NCBI GenBank assembly: GCA_902465325.1
Contig: CABQMV010000013.1
Coordinates: 1-24,536, forward strand
DNA: 24,536 nucleotides
From: an uncultured Oscillospiraceae bacterium
GTDB lineage: Bacteria > Bacillota > Clostridia > UBA1212 > SIG427
Direction of reading: 5' to 3'
Shown: positions 1 to 8,775 of the stretch, piece by piece
Numbering within the stretch: the stretch's first letter is position 1
Layout: each line of letters starts with the position of its first letter
Made by a program: the position numbers and the translations under genes
Notes under the pieces: model-generated
Databases searched by the model: none
What the model saw: the letters and a program-made list of their open reading frames with translations, nothing else
Told to the model about the DNA's origin: nothing

Positions 1-81
1 AAGACTTACCATATCAAAGCCCGCCGCCTGCAGTGTCATATAGGGCACAAAAGAACAGGCGTACAAAATTTTTCCTGTCAT
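1..81 (-). CDS. 2-hydroxyacyl-CoA dehydratase-like protein, N-terminal fragment
   Basis: An ATG at 81-79 overlaps the TGA stop of the preceding radical SAM gene (ATGA), and the frame stays open to the window edge, giving 27 residues. It contains KILYACSFVPYMTLQAAGF. This resembles the N-terminal start of the 2-hydroxyacyl-CoA dehydratase/benzoyl-CoA reductase beta-subunit family (HgdB/BcrC, PF06050), which usually reads roughly 'GYFCSYVPEELIHAAGF'. Known members bind a [4Fe-4S] or double-cubane cluster and remove water from 2-hydroxyacyl-CoA, or reduce difficult substrates, after activation by an ATP-dependent partner. The 4-base overlap indicates translation coupled to the operon. Only a short stretch is visible, so the family call is tentative and the enzyme could act on a carrier-bound or CoA-bound intermediate of this pathway. 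Confidence 0.5.
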   Translation of the reverse strand, partial: MTGKILYACSFVPYMTLQAAGFDMVSL

Positions 82-1382
82 CGCCCCATCCTTTTATAGA
101 CATCGCTGAAAAATTGAACCCGCCGGTGCACAAAAGCATCTGAATAGACAGTAAAAATCAGTTTCCGATATAATTCATTCAGTCTGTCCATGGTCATATA
201 GTTCATTTTAATAACCGGCTGAAAAATCGTATAATAATCCCAATCATAGGTCATGATCCGTTCCCTGATTTTCATTTTGTGAAAGAGTGCCGTTCCCGGA
301 TAAGGGGTAAAAACCGTAATACTCGCCCCATACAGACTGGTATCATAAATAAATTCCGCCAGTCGGGGGAAAACATCCTCGGTATCGTCTTCCCGCCCTA
401 CAATAAAGCTGCCCACCACACCGATTCCGTTGGACTGGATACGACACAGATTCTCCTTGTATCTCTTTAAATATCGATACTTAAAATTGTCTGCATCAAT
501 CCCCCGGAGACCACTTTCAGAGATTCCCTCCAAGCCGATCAGAACCTGACGCAGTCCGCTTTGATATGCCCGTTTGATGTGCCCCTCGTCGTCTCCAAAA
601 GAAATGTCCGTATTGGCGTACCAGGTAAAATGGAAGCGGCCAAGCGCTTCCGTCAGAGCTAAAAAATGCCGGATATCACTGTAAATATTGTCATCCGTGA
701 CATAGATATTTTTTGCGTGTGGCAGTTTGTCGATTTCGTGGAGTTCCTCCACAACTTGTGTCCTAGTCTTACAGCGAAAATAACTTCCGTACAGACTTTT
801 TACATTACAGAATTGACAGCTGTGAGAGCAGCCTCTCGCGGTCTGCAAGGGTACCAATCGCTGTTCCTCCCGGCGCAGAGCTTGATAATAGGGAACCGCT
901 GTTTTCGTCAGATCAACGACCGATTTCTTCTGGGTGTATACTGTCCGTGCCGCATTGTTCTTAAAATCTCGCAGAAAGCGTCGAAATATTTCTTCGCCTT
1001 CCCCTATCAGCACTGTATCACAGTGATTTTTGCAGTCCTCTGGCAAAAGCGTGGCGTGTACCCCACCCATGACAACCCAGGCGCCGCTGGCCTTAAACAT
1101 TTTTGCATACCAACAGGCCCTTTTGAAGTTGGGCGTAACCGTATAAATACTGACGATATCAAAAAAAGTATCCGTGGAAGGCTCTGTAAAATCCTCATCT
1201 GCAATCTGCACATCAAACTCTTCTTCAGCGGCAATGGACGCCAGCAATAAAAGCGCAGGCGTCACGATCCGCCATCTGGCCCTATCGATTTTTGTATTGA
1301 GCGCTTCCGGCCAGGTCTCATTATATATAAAATCGCCCTTGGGGCCATTCATCTTCGGCGCCAAAAAAAGAATTTTTTTCAT
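78..1382 (-). CDS. B12-binding-type radical SAM protein (paralogue E)
   Basis: A 434-residue protein with the layout of cobalamin-binding radical SAM enzymes (COG1032; the HpnR/BchE/C-methylase superfamily). A Rossmann-like N-terminal part (about 1-145) holds VMGGVHATLLPED and IGEGEE at about 104-131. The radical SAM barrel starts with RGCSHSCQFC, whose CX3CX2C cysteines (185, 189, 192) would bind the [4Fe-4S] cluster. IVGREDDTEDVF and TPYPGTALF lie in the C-terminal half. The B12 domain lacks DxHxxG, as is usual in this class. The start overlaps the end of the upstream paralogue by 4 bases. It is the most divergent of the four ~433-residue copies: the 'MTxQxxRAYEL' segment of the other three reads TVTPNFKRACWYA. 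The likely role is a radical modification (C-methylation, ring formation or rearrangement) of the cluster's product; the substrate is unknown. Confidence 0.82.
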   Translation of the reverse strand: MKKILFLAPKMNGPKGDFIYNETWPEALNTKIDRARWRIVTPALLLLASIAAEEEFDVQIADEDFTEPSTDTFFDIVSIYTVTPNFKRACWYAKMFKASGAWVVMGGVHATLLPEDCKNHCDTVLIGEGEEIFRRFLRDFKNNAARTVYTQKKSVVDLTKTAVPYYQALRREEQRLVPLQTARGCSHSCQFCNVKSLYGSYFRCKTRTQVVEELHEIDKLPHAKNIYVTDDNIYSDIRHFLALTEALGRFHFTWYANTDISFGDDEGHIKRAYQSGLRQVLIGLEGISESGLRGIDADNFKYRYLKRYKENLCRIQSNGIGVVGSFIVGREDDTEDVFPRLAEFIYDTSLYGASITVFTPYPGTALFHKMKIRERIMTYDWDYYTIFQPVIKMNYMTMDRLNELYRKLIFTVYSDAFVHRRVQFFSDVYKRMGR

Positions 1383-2680
1383 GAGCCTTTCCGTCTGGTG
1401 AGATAGAGATTTTTAAAATATTCCATTCTCCGTGCCGACGCTTCCTCCGAATAAATGCTTTGCAGTGTATACTGAAACCCTTCTTCTAATTCTTTTACCG
1501 TCATATTCCGAGGCTGTACCACCACATTCCACAGGGTATAGTCGCCCCAGTGCTTCGTCAAAATCCTGCCCTCCCGTTCCAACTGTTCATACAATGCTGA
1601 ACCAGGAAAAGGCGTAGGCACGGATATCATAGCGCCATACAGGTGATTCTCCAGGGCAAAATCAACAACCCTTTGAAAAACCGACTTGTCATCCTCGTCC
1701 AGTCCCACGATGAAAGTGCCCCAGACACCGACGCCATAGGACTGTATGATTTTGACAGCCTCTGCGTATTTTGAAAGTCTGTTGTACTTCCACTTTTCCA
1801 ACTTCCGAAGGGATTCCGGTACAATACTTTCAAAACCGATTACCAGCTTTCGGCAGCCGGAGGCATACAGCAGCTTTAAGATCTCTTTGTTTTGTGCCAC
1901 ACCAATATCCGTGTGCGTCATCCACTGGACACCCATACCTTTCACCGCAGTCAGCAACTCAGTGGCAAACTTCCTCTTTACCAACATATTGTCATCGGTA
2001 AAATAGATGTGCGGTTGCCTCTTCAGTGATTTGATACAGGTTATTTCATTGATAATCTGACGGACACTTTTATGCCGGTACTTCGGGCCGTAAACTTTTG
2101 TAGAAGCGCAGAAGGCACAGTTGTGGGGACAGCCTCTGGAAATCTGGACGGGAATCGTTCTGTAGGCTTCCATTTTCAGTAAATCATAGCGAGGCATGGG
2201 AACTTTGGTCATATCAATTGTCCTGTCATTTTTGTAGACTCTTTTGGGGTGTCCCATGGTAAAATCCGACATAAATCGATGCCACGTAAATTCGCCCTCT
2301 CCAATAAATACTGTGTCAAAATGGGAGAGGGTCTGGCCCGGCAAATTGGTGGGATGCATGCCCCCGCAGATGGTATATACGCCGTTTTTTCTGAATCTGT
2401 CCGCCAGTTCATATGCTCTGGAGGCCTGCTGTGTCATAAAGGACATTCCTACCACGTCATAATGACGCGTAAAATCAATCGTCTCGACCTCTTCATCTAT
2501 ATACAGGATTTCATCAAAATAGGGTTTTGCCAAAGCGGCGATGGTCAACAGAGGAGAGTTGGGACAGGACATCAGTTCCTTTAGGGAGTCAATGTTCGCC
2601 AAGGACCGATACAGCCGCTCTGTTTTCCAGCTCTCTTTGCCCATTCCTACGCCTTTGGGTGATATCAGCGCGATTTTCAT
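1379..2680 (-). CDS. B12-binding-type radical SAM protein (paralogue D)
   Basis: A 433-residue cobalamin-binding radical SAM protein. The N-terminal domain has MTQQASRAYELAD (about 82-94), CGGMHPTNLPG (about 105-115) and IGEGEF (126-131). The radical SAM motif RGCPHNCAFC places cluster cysteines at 184, 188 and 191. IVGLDEDDKSVF and PTPFPGSALYE follow, and the C-terminus carries a WNVVVQPRNMT segment matching those of paralogues A and B. The family uses SAM with a [4Fe-4S] cluster to make the 5'-deoxyadenosyl radical and often methylcobalamin to transfer a methyl group to unactivated carbon; whether this copy methylates is inference. It starts 11 bases after the 532-residue radical SAM gene and ends in a 4-base overlap with paralogue E. 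No rSAM product family can be assigned with certainty from sequence alone. Confidence 0.83.
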   Translation of the reverse strand: MKIALISPKGVGMGKESWKTERLYRSLANIDSLKELMSCPNSPLLTIAALAKPYFDEILYIDEEVETIDFTRHYDVVGMSFMTQQASRAYELADRFRKNGVYTICGGMHPTNLPGQTLSHFDTVFIGEGEFTWHRFMSDFTMGHPKRVYKNDRTIDMTKVPMPRYDLLKMEAYRTIPVQISRGCPHNCAFCASTKVYGPKYRHKSVRQIINEITCIKSLKRQPHIYFTDDNMLVKRKFATELLTAVKGMGVQWMTHTDIGVAQNKEILKLLYASGCRKLVIGFESIVPESLRKLEKWKYNRLSKYAEAVKIIQSYGVGVWGTFIVGLDEDDKSVFQRVVDFALENHLYGAMISVPTPFPGSALYEQLEREGRILTKHWGDYTLWNVVVQPRNMTVKELEEGFQYTLQSIYSEEASARRMEYFKNLYLTRRKGS

Positions 2681-2691
2681 AAATCTAACCT

Positions 2692-4290
2692 TCAGCTAAA
2701 AAAATTATCTTCGAATATGGTTATGCCAAGCGCCTCTCTGCCCTCTTTTATAACCTGGTATGCCTCATCCACCGTCATACCGATACTGGTTTTATAGGGG
2801 TAACCCAGGGCGGCAAATCCACTGTCATCATAGCGGATTAACTGTTTGTAATCAATATCGTATAGACCGTAAAGGTCCCCGTGGTTGCACATATCTGAAA
2901 TGAGTCCAAAATGAACAATATACACCCAGTAATACCACGCCTTATTCTTCTTAAGAAATTCGATGGAATCCCAGGCTTCCTCCCTGGTTTCCGTGGGAAA
3001 ACCGATCAGGCAGCTCAAAATATTCTGAATGCCGGCCTTTTTCATGTTCTTCAGCACAGCCAGCATATTCTCTGGTGTGTTGCCCTTTTTCATAAAGTCC
3101 AGCATTCTCTGATTAGCAGATTCGAATCCGAAGAGTACATTTTTTAGACCACTTTTACCCAATAACCGGCAGACATCTTCCGTAAAGCCTTTGTCCAGCC
3201 GCAAATAGGCGTCGTATCTGATCTTCATATTACGCTTCAATATTATTTTTGCAAACGAAGTCAATATATCGGGATGGATCGCATCGTCGATAAACTGGAA
3301 AATATGCCGATCATACTGCCGCTCCATGATCCGAAAGTGTTCTGCCACAGTTTCTAGATTTCGAATCCTATATCCCTTGTTATTTCGGTAACTGCAAAAG
3401 GCACACTGACTCCAGTAGCAGCCTCTGGACATCTGATACGGAAGCTTTGCAAAAATATATTTATCCAGCGGCAGGTCAGAAAAATCCGGCATCGGTATCA
3501 AATCCATATTTTTGATTTTTTCCTCCGGATTTACTTTTATTTTACCGTTATCATCAATATAAATCAGATTGGGGACAGAGGAGAAACCCCTTCCATGGCC
3601 AGCGGCATAAATATACTTTTCTAAAGCAATCTCACCCATACCGTATAACATACCGTCAAAGGCCTCTCTGAACGGGACATGCTCGGCAAAATTTCTCCAG
3701 AACAGGGATATCTGTGGTCCTCCAAGCACCACCTTACAGTTTGGATTTATCCGTTTCAGCTCTCGGCCGAGAATAAGAGCATAGTAAATCTGACTGGTAA
3801 AAGGCACAGAGATTCCGATTACCGAAAAGGAGCGTTTTTGAAAATCCCTCAGAATCGTCTCTCTGATGTATCTTATAATTTTATTGGAACTGCCGGAAAT
3901 GTTAACGCGGCCGTATTCCTCTTTTATTTTCTGCAGAGAATCCGGACAAAAACAGATATCAAAAATATTGGATCCTGCAATCCGCAGATAGGTGTTAATC
4001 AGCTTTTGAGCGCTCTCTGCCTTTCCGGCAAACTCTTTTTGCAAAAAAACATTTCTTGCTTTTTGAAATCTGTCCTGCACCTCGCGATAGCTGACTTTCA
4101 ATCCCCGTTCGTTAAAATATCGCACAACCTTTTCCAGTCCTTCAGTAATAATCTCGTCCATGATCTCCACATTATAGTCCTTGACTGTACAAGAAATTCC
4201 ACGGCTGGTCAGATATCCCTTCAGCAGCGGTAATGCCAAGTGTGGAAATTCATGCACACTGAGGGGGGGATTAATAAAACAAACATCCAT
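2692..4290 (-). CDS. B12-binding-type radical SAM protein, larger divergent type (C)
   Basis: A 532-residue radical SAM protein clearly different from its four neighbours. It starts FINPPLSVHEFPHLALPLLKG, typical of the COG1032 B12-binding group. A charged, helical-looking insertion occupies about 45-150, followed by the Rossmann-like segment VIGISVPFTSQ and VVLGGPQIS (188-195). The cluster motif is RGCYWSQCAFC with cysteines 291, 296 and 299, i.e. CX4CX2C, not the CX3CX2C of the other copies; this spacing is common among proteins with an RGCYW motif. GFESANQRMLDFMKKG and CLIGFPTETREEAW are further barrel motifs. It begins one base after the stop of the preceding gene, so it is co-translated with the paralogues. 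It probably does a different radical step from them. Substrate unknown; the residues do not allow naming a reaction. Confidence 0.8.
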   Translation of the reverse strand: MDVCFINPPLSVHEFPHLALPLLKGYLTSRGISCTVKDYNVEIMDEIITEGLEKVVRYFNERGLKVSYREVQDRFQKARNVFLQKEFAGKAESAQKLINTYLRIAGSNIFDICFCPDSLQKIKEEYGRVNISGSSNKIIRYIRETILRDFQKRSFSVIGISVPFTSQIYYALILGRELKRINPNCKVVLGGPQISLFWRNFAEHVPFREAFDGMLYGMGEIALEKYIYAAGHGRGFSSVPNLIYIDDNGKIKVNPEEKIKNMDLIPMPDFSDLPLDKYIFAKLPYQMSRGCYWSQCAFCSYRNNKGYRIRNLETVAEHFRIMERQYDRHIFQFIDDAIHPDILTSFAKIILKRNMKIRYDAYLRLDKGFTEDVCRLLGKSGLKNVLFGFESANQRMLDFMKKGNTPENMLAVLKNMKKAGIQNILSCLIGFPTETREEAWDSIEFLKKNKAWYYWVYIVHFGLISDMCNHGDLYGLYDIDYKQLIRYDDSGFAALGYPYKTSIGMTVDEAYQVIKEGREALGITIFEDNFFS

Positions 4291-4291
4291 C

Positions 4292-5590
4292 CTAACTTTT
4301 CCTCTTTAAATTCTTTTTGATATTTGACATTCTTATTTTAGCATTCTTCGATGAATAAAACTTATCATAGATCCACGCCACACCTTTGGCCAGCTCCTCC
4401 GGCGATAATTGCTTTGGTTGATAAATTACATCCCAGAATGTATACCGGCTCCAATCATAATCTATGATTCTGCGGTCCTGCGACATCTGCTGGAACAGCT
4501 CTGTCCCCGGCAGGGGCGTCAAAATGGTAAAACTTCCAGAATAGATTCCATTTTTCATGGTAAAATCCAGGGTGTTTGCAAAGACAGTATTGTCGTCGTG
4601 GTCCGTCCCAAACAGAAAAGAGCCCCAGATATAAACACCGGCCCTATGGATTTTTTCAATTAAAGCCTCATACCGCCGGGACATATTTGCCTTCCATTGG
4701 TTCTTATCCAGTAACGCCAGACTGTCCCGGGCAGCGTTTTCAAACCCAATAAACAACCATCTGCATCCGGCCCATTTCAGTCGGTTCAATATCTCAGGTT
4801 TTTCTGCCACGGAAATATCCGTCTGGGTTCCCCAAATAACATCCTCCTCAGCGATCGCCTCAAGAAGCCGCAGAGAATTTTCCTGATGAATAAACATATT
4901 GTCATCTGCAAAAAAGATAAAAGGCGTGCTGTCCACCTTTTTAATTGCACGAATTTCGCCTGCAACCTGCTCCGGGGTTTTAAACCGGTACTGTGAGCCG
5001 TATATGACAGGCAGGGTACAGTAGGCGCATGTGCGGGGACAGCCCCGGGTAGTTTGAATGCTATAAGAGCTGTACAGCGCCTTATTCACCAGCTCATACC
5101 GAGGGACAGGAGAAAGCGTCAGCGGGAAGGTCTCGGAGGCTCTATAAACGCGCTTTGGCTTGTTTCTCTCATAATCTGCCAGAAACGTCGGAAATATTAG
5201 TTCCCCCTCGCCCACCATCACTGTGTCCGCATACTGTGACGCCTCTTTCGGATAGATTGTGGCATGAATACCGCCGATTACGGTATAGCTTCCTCTGCTT
5301 CTGAATTCACGGCTGATTTCATAGGCCCGGTTTATCTGCTGCGTCATGCCGGTGATCACCACCAGGTCAAATCCAACCTCAAACGGGACCGTTTCACCGT
5401 GATCCTCGTCTATAAAATGTAATTCATAGGACGGTGGAAACAAGCCCGCTATTGTGAGCAGACTTAGATTGGGTGTTTCCCATGCGCCATAGAAACGGGA
5501 AACAATATCGTTTTTTTCCAAAAACGCTTTTAAGTATTTGTTTTTACCATATTTAGATCCTTTGGGTACGATTAGCGCTGTCTTTATCAT
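4292..5590 (-). CDS. B12-binding-type radical SAM protein (paralogue B)
   Basis: A 432-residue member of the same paralogue group. It shows MTQQINRAYEISREF (82-96), IGGIHATIYPKEA (105-117) and VGEGEL (126-131) in the cobalamin-type domain. RGCPRTCAYC gives cluster cysteines 184, 188 and 191; LFGTDHDDNTVF and TPLPGTELFQQ lie in the barrel, and TFWDVIYQPKQLSPEEL near the C-terminus. The translation start has AAAGGAAA about 10 bases upstream. It lies 6 bases after the PEP-utilising enzyme gene and 1 base before the larger radical SAM gene. By family it should be a SAM- and probably cobalamin-dependent enzyme acting in an anaerobic cytoplasm. Similarity in length and motif order to copies A and D suggests duplication, with each copy perhaps acting on a different position of one scaffold; this is inference. 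Confidence 0.83.
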   Translation of the reverse strand: MIKTALIVPKGSKYGKNKYLKAFLEKNDIVSRFYGAWETPNLSLLTIAGLFPPSYELHFIDEDHGETVPFEVGFDLVVITGMTQQINRAYEISREFRSRGSYTVIGGIHATIYPKEASQYADTVMVGEGELIFPTFLADYERNKPKRVYRASETFPLTLSPVPRYELVNKALYSSYSIQTTRGCPRTCAYCTLPVIYGSQYRFKTPEQVAGEIRAIKKVDSTPFIFFADDNMFIHQENSLRLLEAIAEEDVIWGTQTDISVAEKPEILNRLKWAGCRWLFIGFENAARDSLALLDKNQWKANMSRRYEALIEKIHRAGVYIWGSFLFGTDHDDNTVFANTLDFTMKNGIYSGSFTILTPLPGTELFQQMSQDRRIIDYDWSRYTFWDVIYQPKQLSPEELAKGVAWIYDKFYSSKNAKIRMSNIKKNLKRKS

Positions 5591-5596
5591 CTTATC

Positions 5597-7873
5597 TTAT
5601 TTCCTTTGGAGCAGTCTGATCCTGCCGGCGGAACCATCCAGCTGAACCCTGTCCCCATCCCGAAAAATCTTTGTCGCGTCATCATTAAAAACCACTACCG
5701 GTATTTGATATTCACGGGCAACCACCGCCCCATGGGACAGCATATTGCCATAGCACATCACCAGTCCCGCAGCAATTTTTAAAATAGGCGTCCAGCTGGG
5801 ATGGAATGTTTTTACAATGCAAATACAGTTTTCTTGTATATCTTTGATATCACACAAATCATGTATGATTTTGACCGGGCCGCTGGCAGTTCCACTGCTG
5901 ATCCCCAGAACCTTGTAACTTTTTCCTTTGTTTTTCTGGACAGAAACCACGCTTGAATCCTTCAGCATATACGGCGGGCTTTGTTTTTTCTGTTGCTCAT
6001 AGTTTAGCTTTCTCTGTAAAATGATCTCCGGACTGACCGCATAATTTCTATATAATATCCCGTCCTTGATTTCATCTATTGTCATATGAAAGATATCCTG
6101 TCTGTCGTTTATTACCTTTTTTAACAGATAGTAGTCAGATAATTTTAATAATATCGCCCTGATCAGAACCCAGCTTTTATCAAAATAGTATCTCTGGTTC
6201 TCCCGTAAGCACATATACTCTCCGGTGAAAGCAACCAGTTTTTTCGGTCTGTGTTTCTCCTGCATTTTTTCTCTGTCCGCTGTAATATGGTTTTTCAGCA
6301 AATTCTGAAGCAAGCAAATCACCTTGGCAGGATCCTCTCCCCAATGCGGATCGTATAGATCATCACAGGAGACGCTTCTATGGCCGTGATCATCTATAAA
6401 GCGTCTGAACATCTGTATAAAATCCGAATCCACTCTGTTTTTATTTATTTCTGAAAGTACCGCCTGATCGCTATATTTCAGAAAAAGGCTGCAGATCTGT
6501 TTATTTGATTTGATTTTTTCTAATAAATAAATCAGTTCTCTATTGACCAACACCGTTTTGTTTTGGTGTAGGGTCTTTATATCTGTGTCAATATCAATGT
6601 GCCTTTGTCTGGCTTTCTGGTATAGCAGCTGTGCAATCCCCAAAAAGCGGAAGTGGTCTACCCCTAAAAATACACAAAAATTGTCTGTTACTTCATCCAA
6701 TAAATGAAGCATTGTCTTAGGGTCCGCAACAGCATCAATTTGTTCTTTATATAACTGTATCTTTTTTTCATATGCCGGAATTCGTTTATACCAGCTCTTA
6801 TAGCCCTTTCGGATGAGAAAAAACAGTTTAATTTTCTTTAAGACCGATCGGCTCCCTCTGTCCTCAAAATACTGTTTTTGATACTTCATATTCCAATAGA
6901 CGCGATTATATAAAAAACAAAGGGGCTTTTCATCAGACATTTTACCCGGACGGTTGCAATAATAGCTCAGATAAACCTTTTCCTGCCAAGAGGCCAGCAG
7001 AGAAAGGTAGCATACGCTGGCAGGGTTTGCATATCTGTCCAGCAATATGCAATCTAGAGCATCCGAGTTTTTTGTCGTATAAATCATTTCATCTGTATTT
7101 CGGCCAATTGGCCTGGCCTGAAAGAGATATAGCTTCTTTCCCCGTATTCCCCATTCAAAGTCACAGGGGTATCCCAGATCATGTTCTAAACGCTCTGCCA
7201 AAGCTCTCAGTTCAGTAAGCTGCTTTTTAGACAGCAATTGATTAAAATGTATTTTTCGGTCAGGAAAGATGTACCGGACCGCTTTTCGTTTATTATTTAT
7301 GATTGTTTCACTGTTACCCGCACAAGCCTCAATAATCAGCTCCCTCCCACGCGAGACGGGATTTCTGGTAAAAGCAACACCGGATCTGTCACATGCTATC
7401 ATGGACTGAATCAAAACTGGCGCCGCTGTAACCGGCGCTCCGCTGCGGTATCCACCGGCCGTCTCTGCAAAATAGGAACACCATACTGTTTTTATGGCGG
7501 AAAGCATGTCCTCAAAGGATTTGATATTCAATACGCTTTTAAAAACCCCCGCATAGGACTTTCTGCAGCCGTCCTCTTCTATACCAGTAGAACGGACAAT
7601 CAGCCGCCCTGTATAAGCACAGAGCTCCTTATATACTTTTGCCAACAAAGTACGGCTGAATTTATCAAAAACGGAATTTTGTATGTCTTTTATAATATCA
7701 GAGGAGTTTCTGTCATTCCCGTGTTCTCTATAAAACCGTTTAAAAAAAGCACTCGTCAGAACAAAACCGTCACAGATAGGATAGCCTAAATGATGAAGCC
7801 GGTTTAAGGTATAGGCTTTATTTCCTACTTCTTTTTTGTTCAGCGTTTTTGACGCTTTCAAATATTTGATCAT
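5597..7873 (-). CDS. PEP-utilising phosphotransferase (PEP synthase / rifampicin phosphotransferase-like)
   Basis: A 758-residue protein with an ATP-grasp domain like that of PPDK/PEP synthase at the N-terminus (VGNKAYTLNRLHHLGYP at 16-32, IVRSTGIEEDG at 92-102, GVAFTRNP at 165-172, DFEWG at 238-242, FQARPIG at 251-257). A long helical, poorly conserved middle (about 300-640) follows, then a C-terminal swivelling phosphohistidine domain with CYGNMLSHGAVVARE and predicted catalytic His714. This order matches rifampicin phosphotransferases and short PEP-synthase-like proteins, which use ATP to phosphorylate the His and pass the phosphate to a substrate, releasing AMP and Pi. I place the start at 7873 because that ATG overlaps the acyltransferase stop as ATGA; an upstream ATG at 7903 has no ribosome site. 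In this cluster it may phosphorylate an intermediate or the product (tailoring or self-protection), or supply PEP. The acceptor is unknown. Confidence 0.78.
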   Translation of the reverse strand: MIKYLKASKTLNKKEVGNKAYTLNRLHHLGYPICDGFVLTSAFFKRFYREHGNDRNSSDIIKDIQNSVFDKFSRTLLAKVYKELCAYTGRLIVRSTGIEEDGCRKSYAGVFKSVLNIKSFEDMLSAIKTVWCSYFAETAGGYRSGAPVTAAPVLIQSMIACDRSGVAFTRNPVSRGRELIIEACAGNSETIINNKRKAVRYIFPDRKIHFNQLLSKKQLTELRALAERLEHDLGYPCDFEWGIRGKKLYLFQARPIGRNTDEMIYTTKNSDALDCILLDRYANPASVCYLSLLASWQEKVYLSYYCNRPGKMSDEKPLCFLYNRVYWNMKYQKQYFEDRGSRSVLKKIKLFFLIRKGYKSWYKRIPAYEKKIQLYKEQIDAVADPKTMLHLLDEVTDNFCVFLGVDHFRFLGIAQLLYQKARQRHIDIDTDIKTLHQNKTVLVNRELIYLLEKIKSNKQICSLFLKYSDQAVLSEINKNRVDSDFIQMFRRFIDDHGHRSVSCDDLYDPHWGEDPAKVICLLQNLLKNHITADREKMQEKHRPKKLVAFTGEYMCLRENQRYYFDKSWVLIRAILLKLSDYYLLKKVINDRQDIFHMTIDEIKDGILYRNYAVSPEIILQRKLNYEQQKKQSPPYMLKDSSVVSVQKNKGKSYKVLGISSGTASGPVKIIHDLCDIKDIQENCICIVKTFHPSWTPILKIAAGLVMCYGNMLSHGAVVAREYQIPVVVFNDDATKIFRDGDRVQLDGSAGRIRLLQRK

Positions 7874-8775
7874 ATATCTTTTGTACACCCAATCCACCTG
7901 CATTTCACATTTTTATTTACCAGTCTGGAATTGGCGCTGACCGTGCAGCCAGGGCCTAATTCCAGTATTTCCGTTACACAACTTTTTGTTAGACCGTCAA
8001 CAATTTTTCCCCAATGAAGAGGATGATTGACCTGAGCAGCTAAATGGTCCCGGATTGTATGTCCATCCATACTCCCAGTTCCATCATAACAGCTGTAAAC
8101 AGGAGCACTTGCATCGTGCAAATCTATTTCTTCAAAAAATTTTCGAGCTTGGGCTGCAGGAGTATTGCACAGAGGACTGTGATAGGCCCGGTCAGAATGC
8201 AGATCAATGGCCCATCTGGCGCCTCTCTTTTTTAACAAGGGAATCACCGCCTCTACAGAACGTCTTTTCCCAGAAATAATATTCTGCATTTCTGAAATAT
8301 AGGCGCTGACACATAGATCGTTTCCCGAAGGATCAATTTCTTTACAACAGTTCTCCAGTACCGTAATATCAATATCGACCAGTCTGTACATGCATTCTTT
8401 CTCCGGAATTTCAGTCTGGAGGAGCTGTTCCAGATGTCCGATCAGGCCCAACACCTCTGGAAAGGCAAAAACACCTGCGGCTGTACAGGCACTGAATTCT
8501 CCCTGACTGTAGCCTGCAAAGGCCATCGGTTCTCCAAAGAGTTTTTTGACAGCCAGATAAATGGAATAACAGTGGGTCACCAGAAGAATTGTCTGCCACT
8601 TGGGAAAAATATCTTGATTCAGATATCCGATCTTATAGAGGTCGGCATGGACATATTCGCTGGCCTGTTCTACAGCACGCTTCGCCTCAGAAGAACTTAA
8701 ATAAAAACTGTTGTCCAAACTTTTTGTAACAGCCTCCCGGCCCGGAAAGGCATAACAGATATTATGTTGGGCCAT
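7870..8775 (-). CDS. Discrete acyltransferase (FabD/AT fold) with altered substrate residues
   Basis: A 301-residue acyltransferase-fold protein, the length of FabD. GYSQGEFSA carries the nucleophile Ser90 and AYHSP the catalytic His199. Their separation of 109 residues equals that of E. coli FabD (Ser92/His201). Two usually conserved positions differ. The oxyanion-loop GQGSQ is replaced by FPGREAV (Arg13 for Gln11). The position of FabD Arg117, 25 residues after the nucleophile and binding the malonyl carboxylate, is Leu115 within GHLEQLLQ. A transferase without that Arg is unlikely to favour malonyl or methylmalonyl units; it more likely moves a monocarboxylic, aminoacyl or peptidyl group between carrier proteins, or hydrolyses stalled chains. 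It overlaps the preceding carrier protein gene by 14 bases, so that carrier is the probable partner. Family assignment is sound; substrate is inferred. Confidence 0.82.
   Translation of the reverse strand: MAQHNICYAFPGREAVTKSLDNSFYLSSSEAKRAVEQASEYVHADLYKIGYLNQDIFPKWQTILLVTHCYSIYLAVKKLFGEPMAFAGYSQGEFSACTAAGVFAFPEVLGLIGHLEQLLQTEIPEKECMYRLVDIDITVLENCCKEIDPSGNDLCVSAYISEMQNIISGKRRSVEAVIPLLKKRGARWAIDLHSDRAYHSPLCNTPAAQARKFFEEIDLHDASAPVYSCYDGTGSMDGHTIRDHLAAQVNHPLHWGKIVDGLTKSCVTEILELGPGCTVSANSRLVNKNVKCRWIGCTKDI

Noticed and set aside
666..1250. 194-residue open frame on the plus strand
   Set aside because: It is antisense to radical SAM gene E, has no family features or ribosome site, and the minus-strand frame carries clear motifs.
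3679..4233. 184-residue open frame on the plus strand
   Set aside because: Antisense to the 532-residue radical SAM gene; composition and lack of motifs fit a shadow frame.
7238..7789. 183-residue open frame on the plus strand
   Set aside because: Antisense to the ATP-grasp part of the PEP-utilising enzyme, whose conserved motifs lie in the opposite frame.
7874..7903. Upstream ATG adding ten residues to the PEP-utilising enzyme
   Set aside because: No ribosome site, while the ATG at 7873 overlaps the preceding stop as ATGA.
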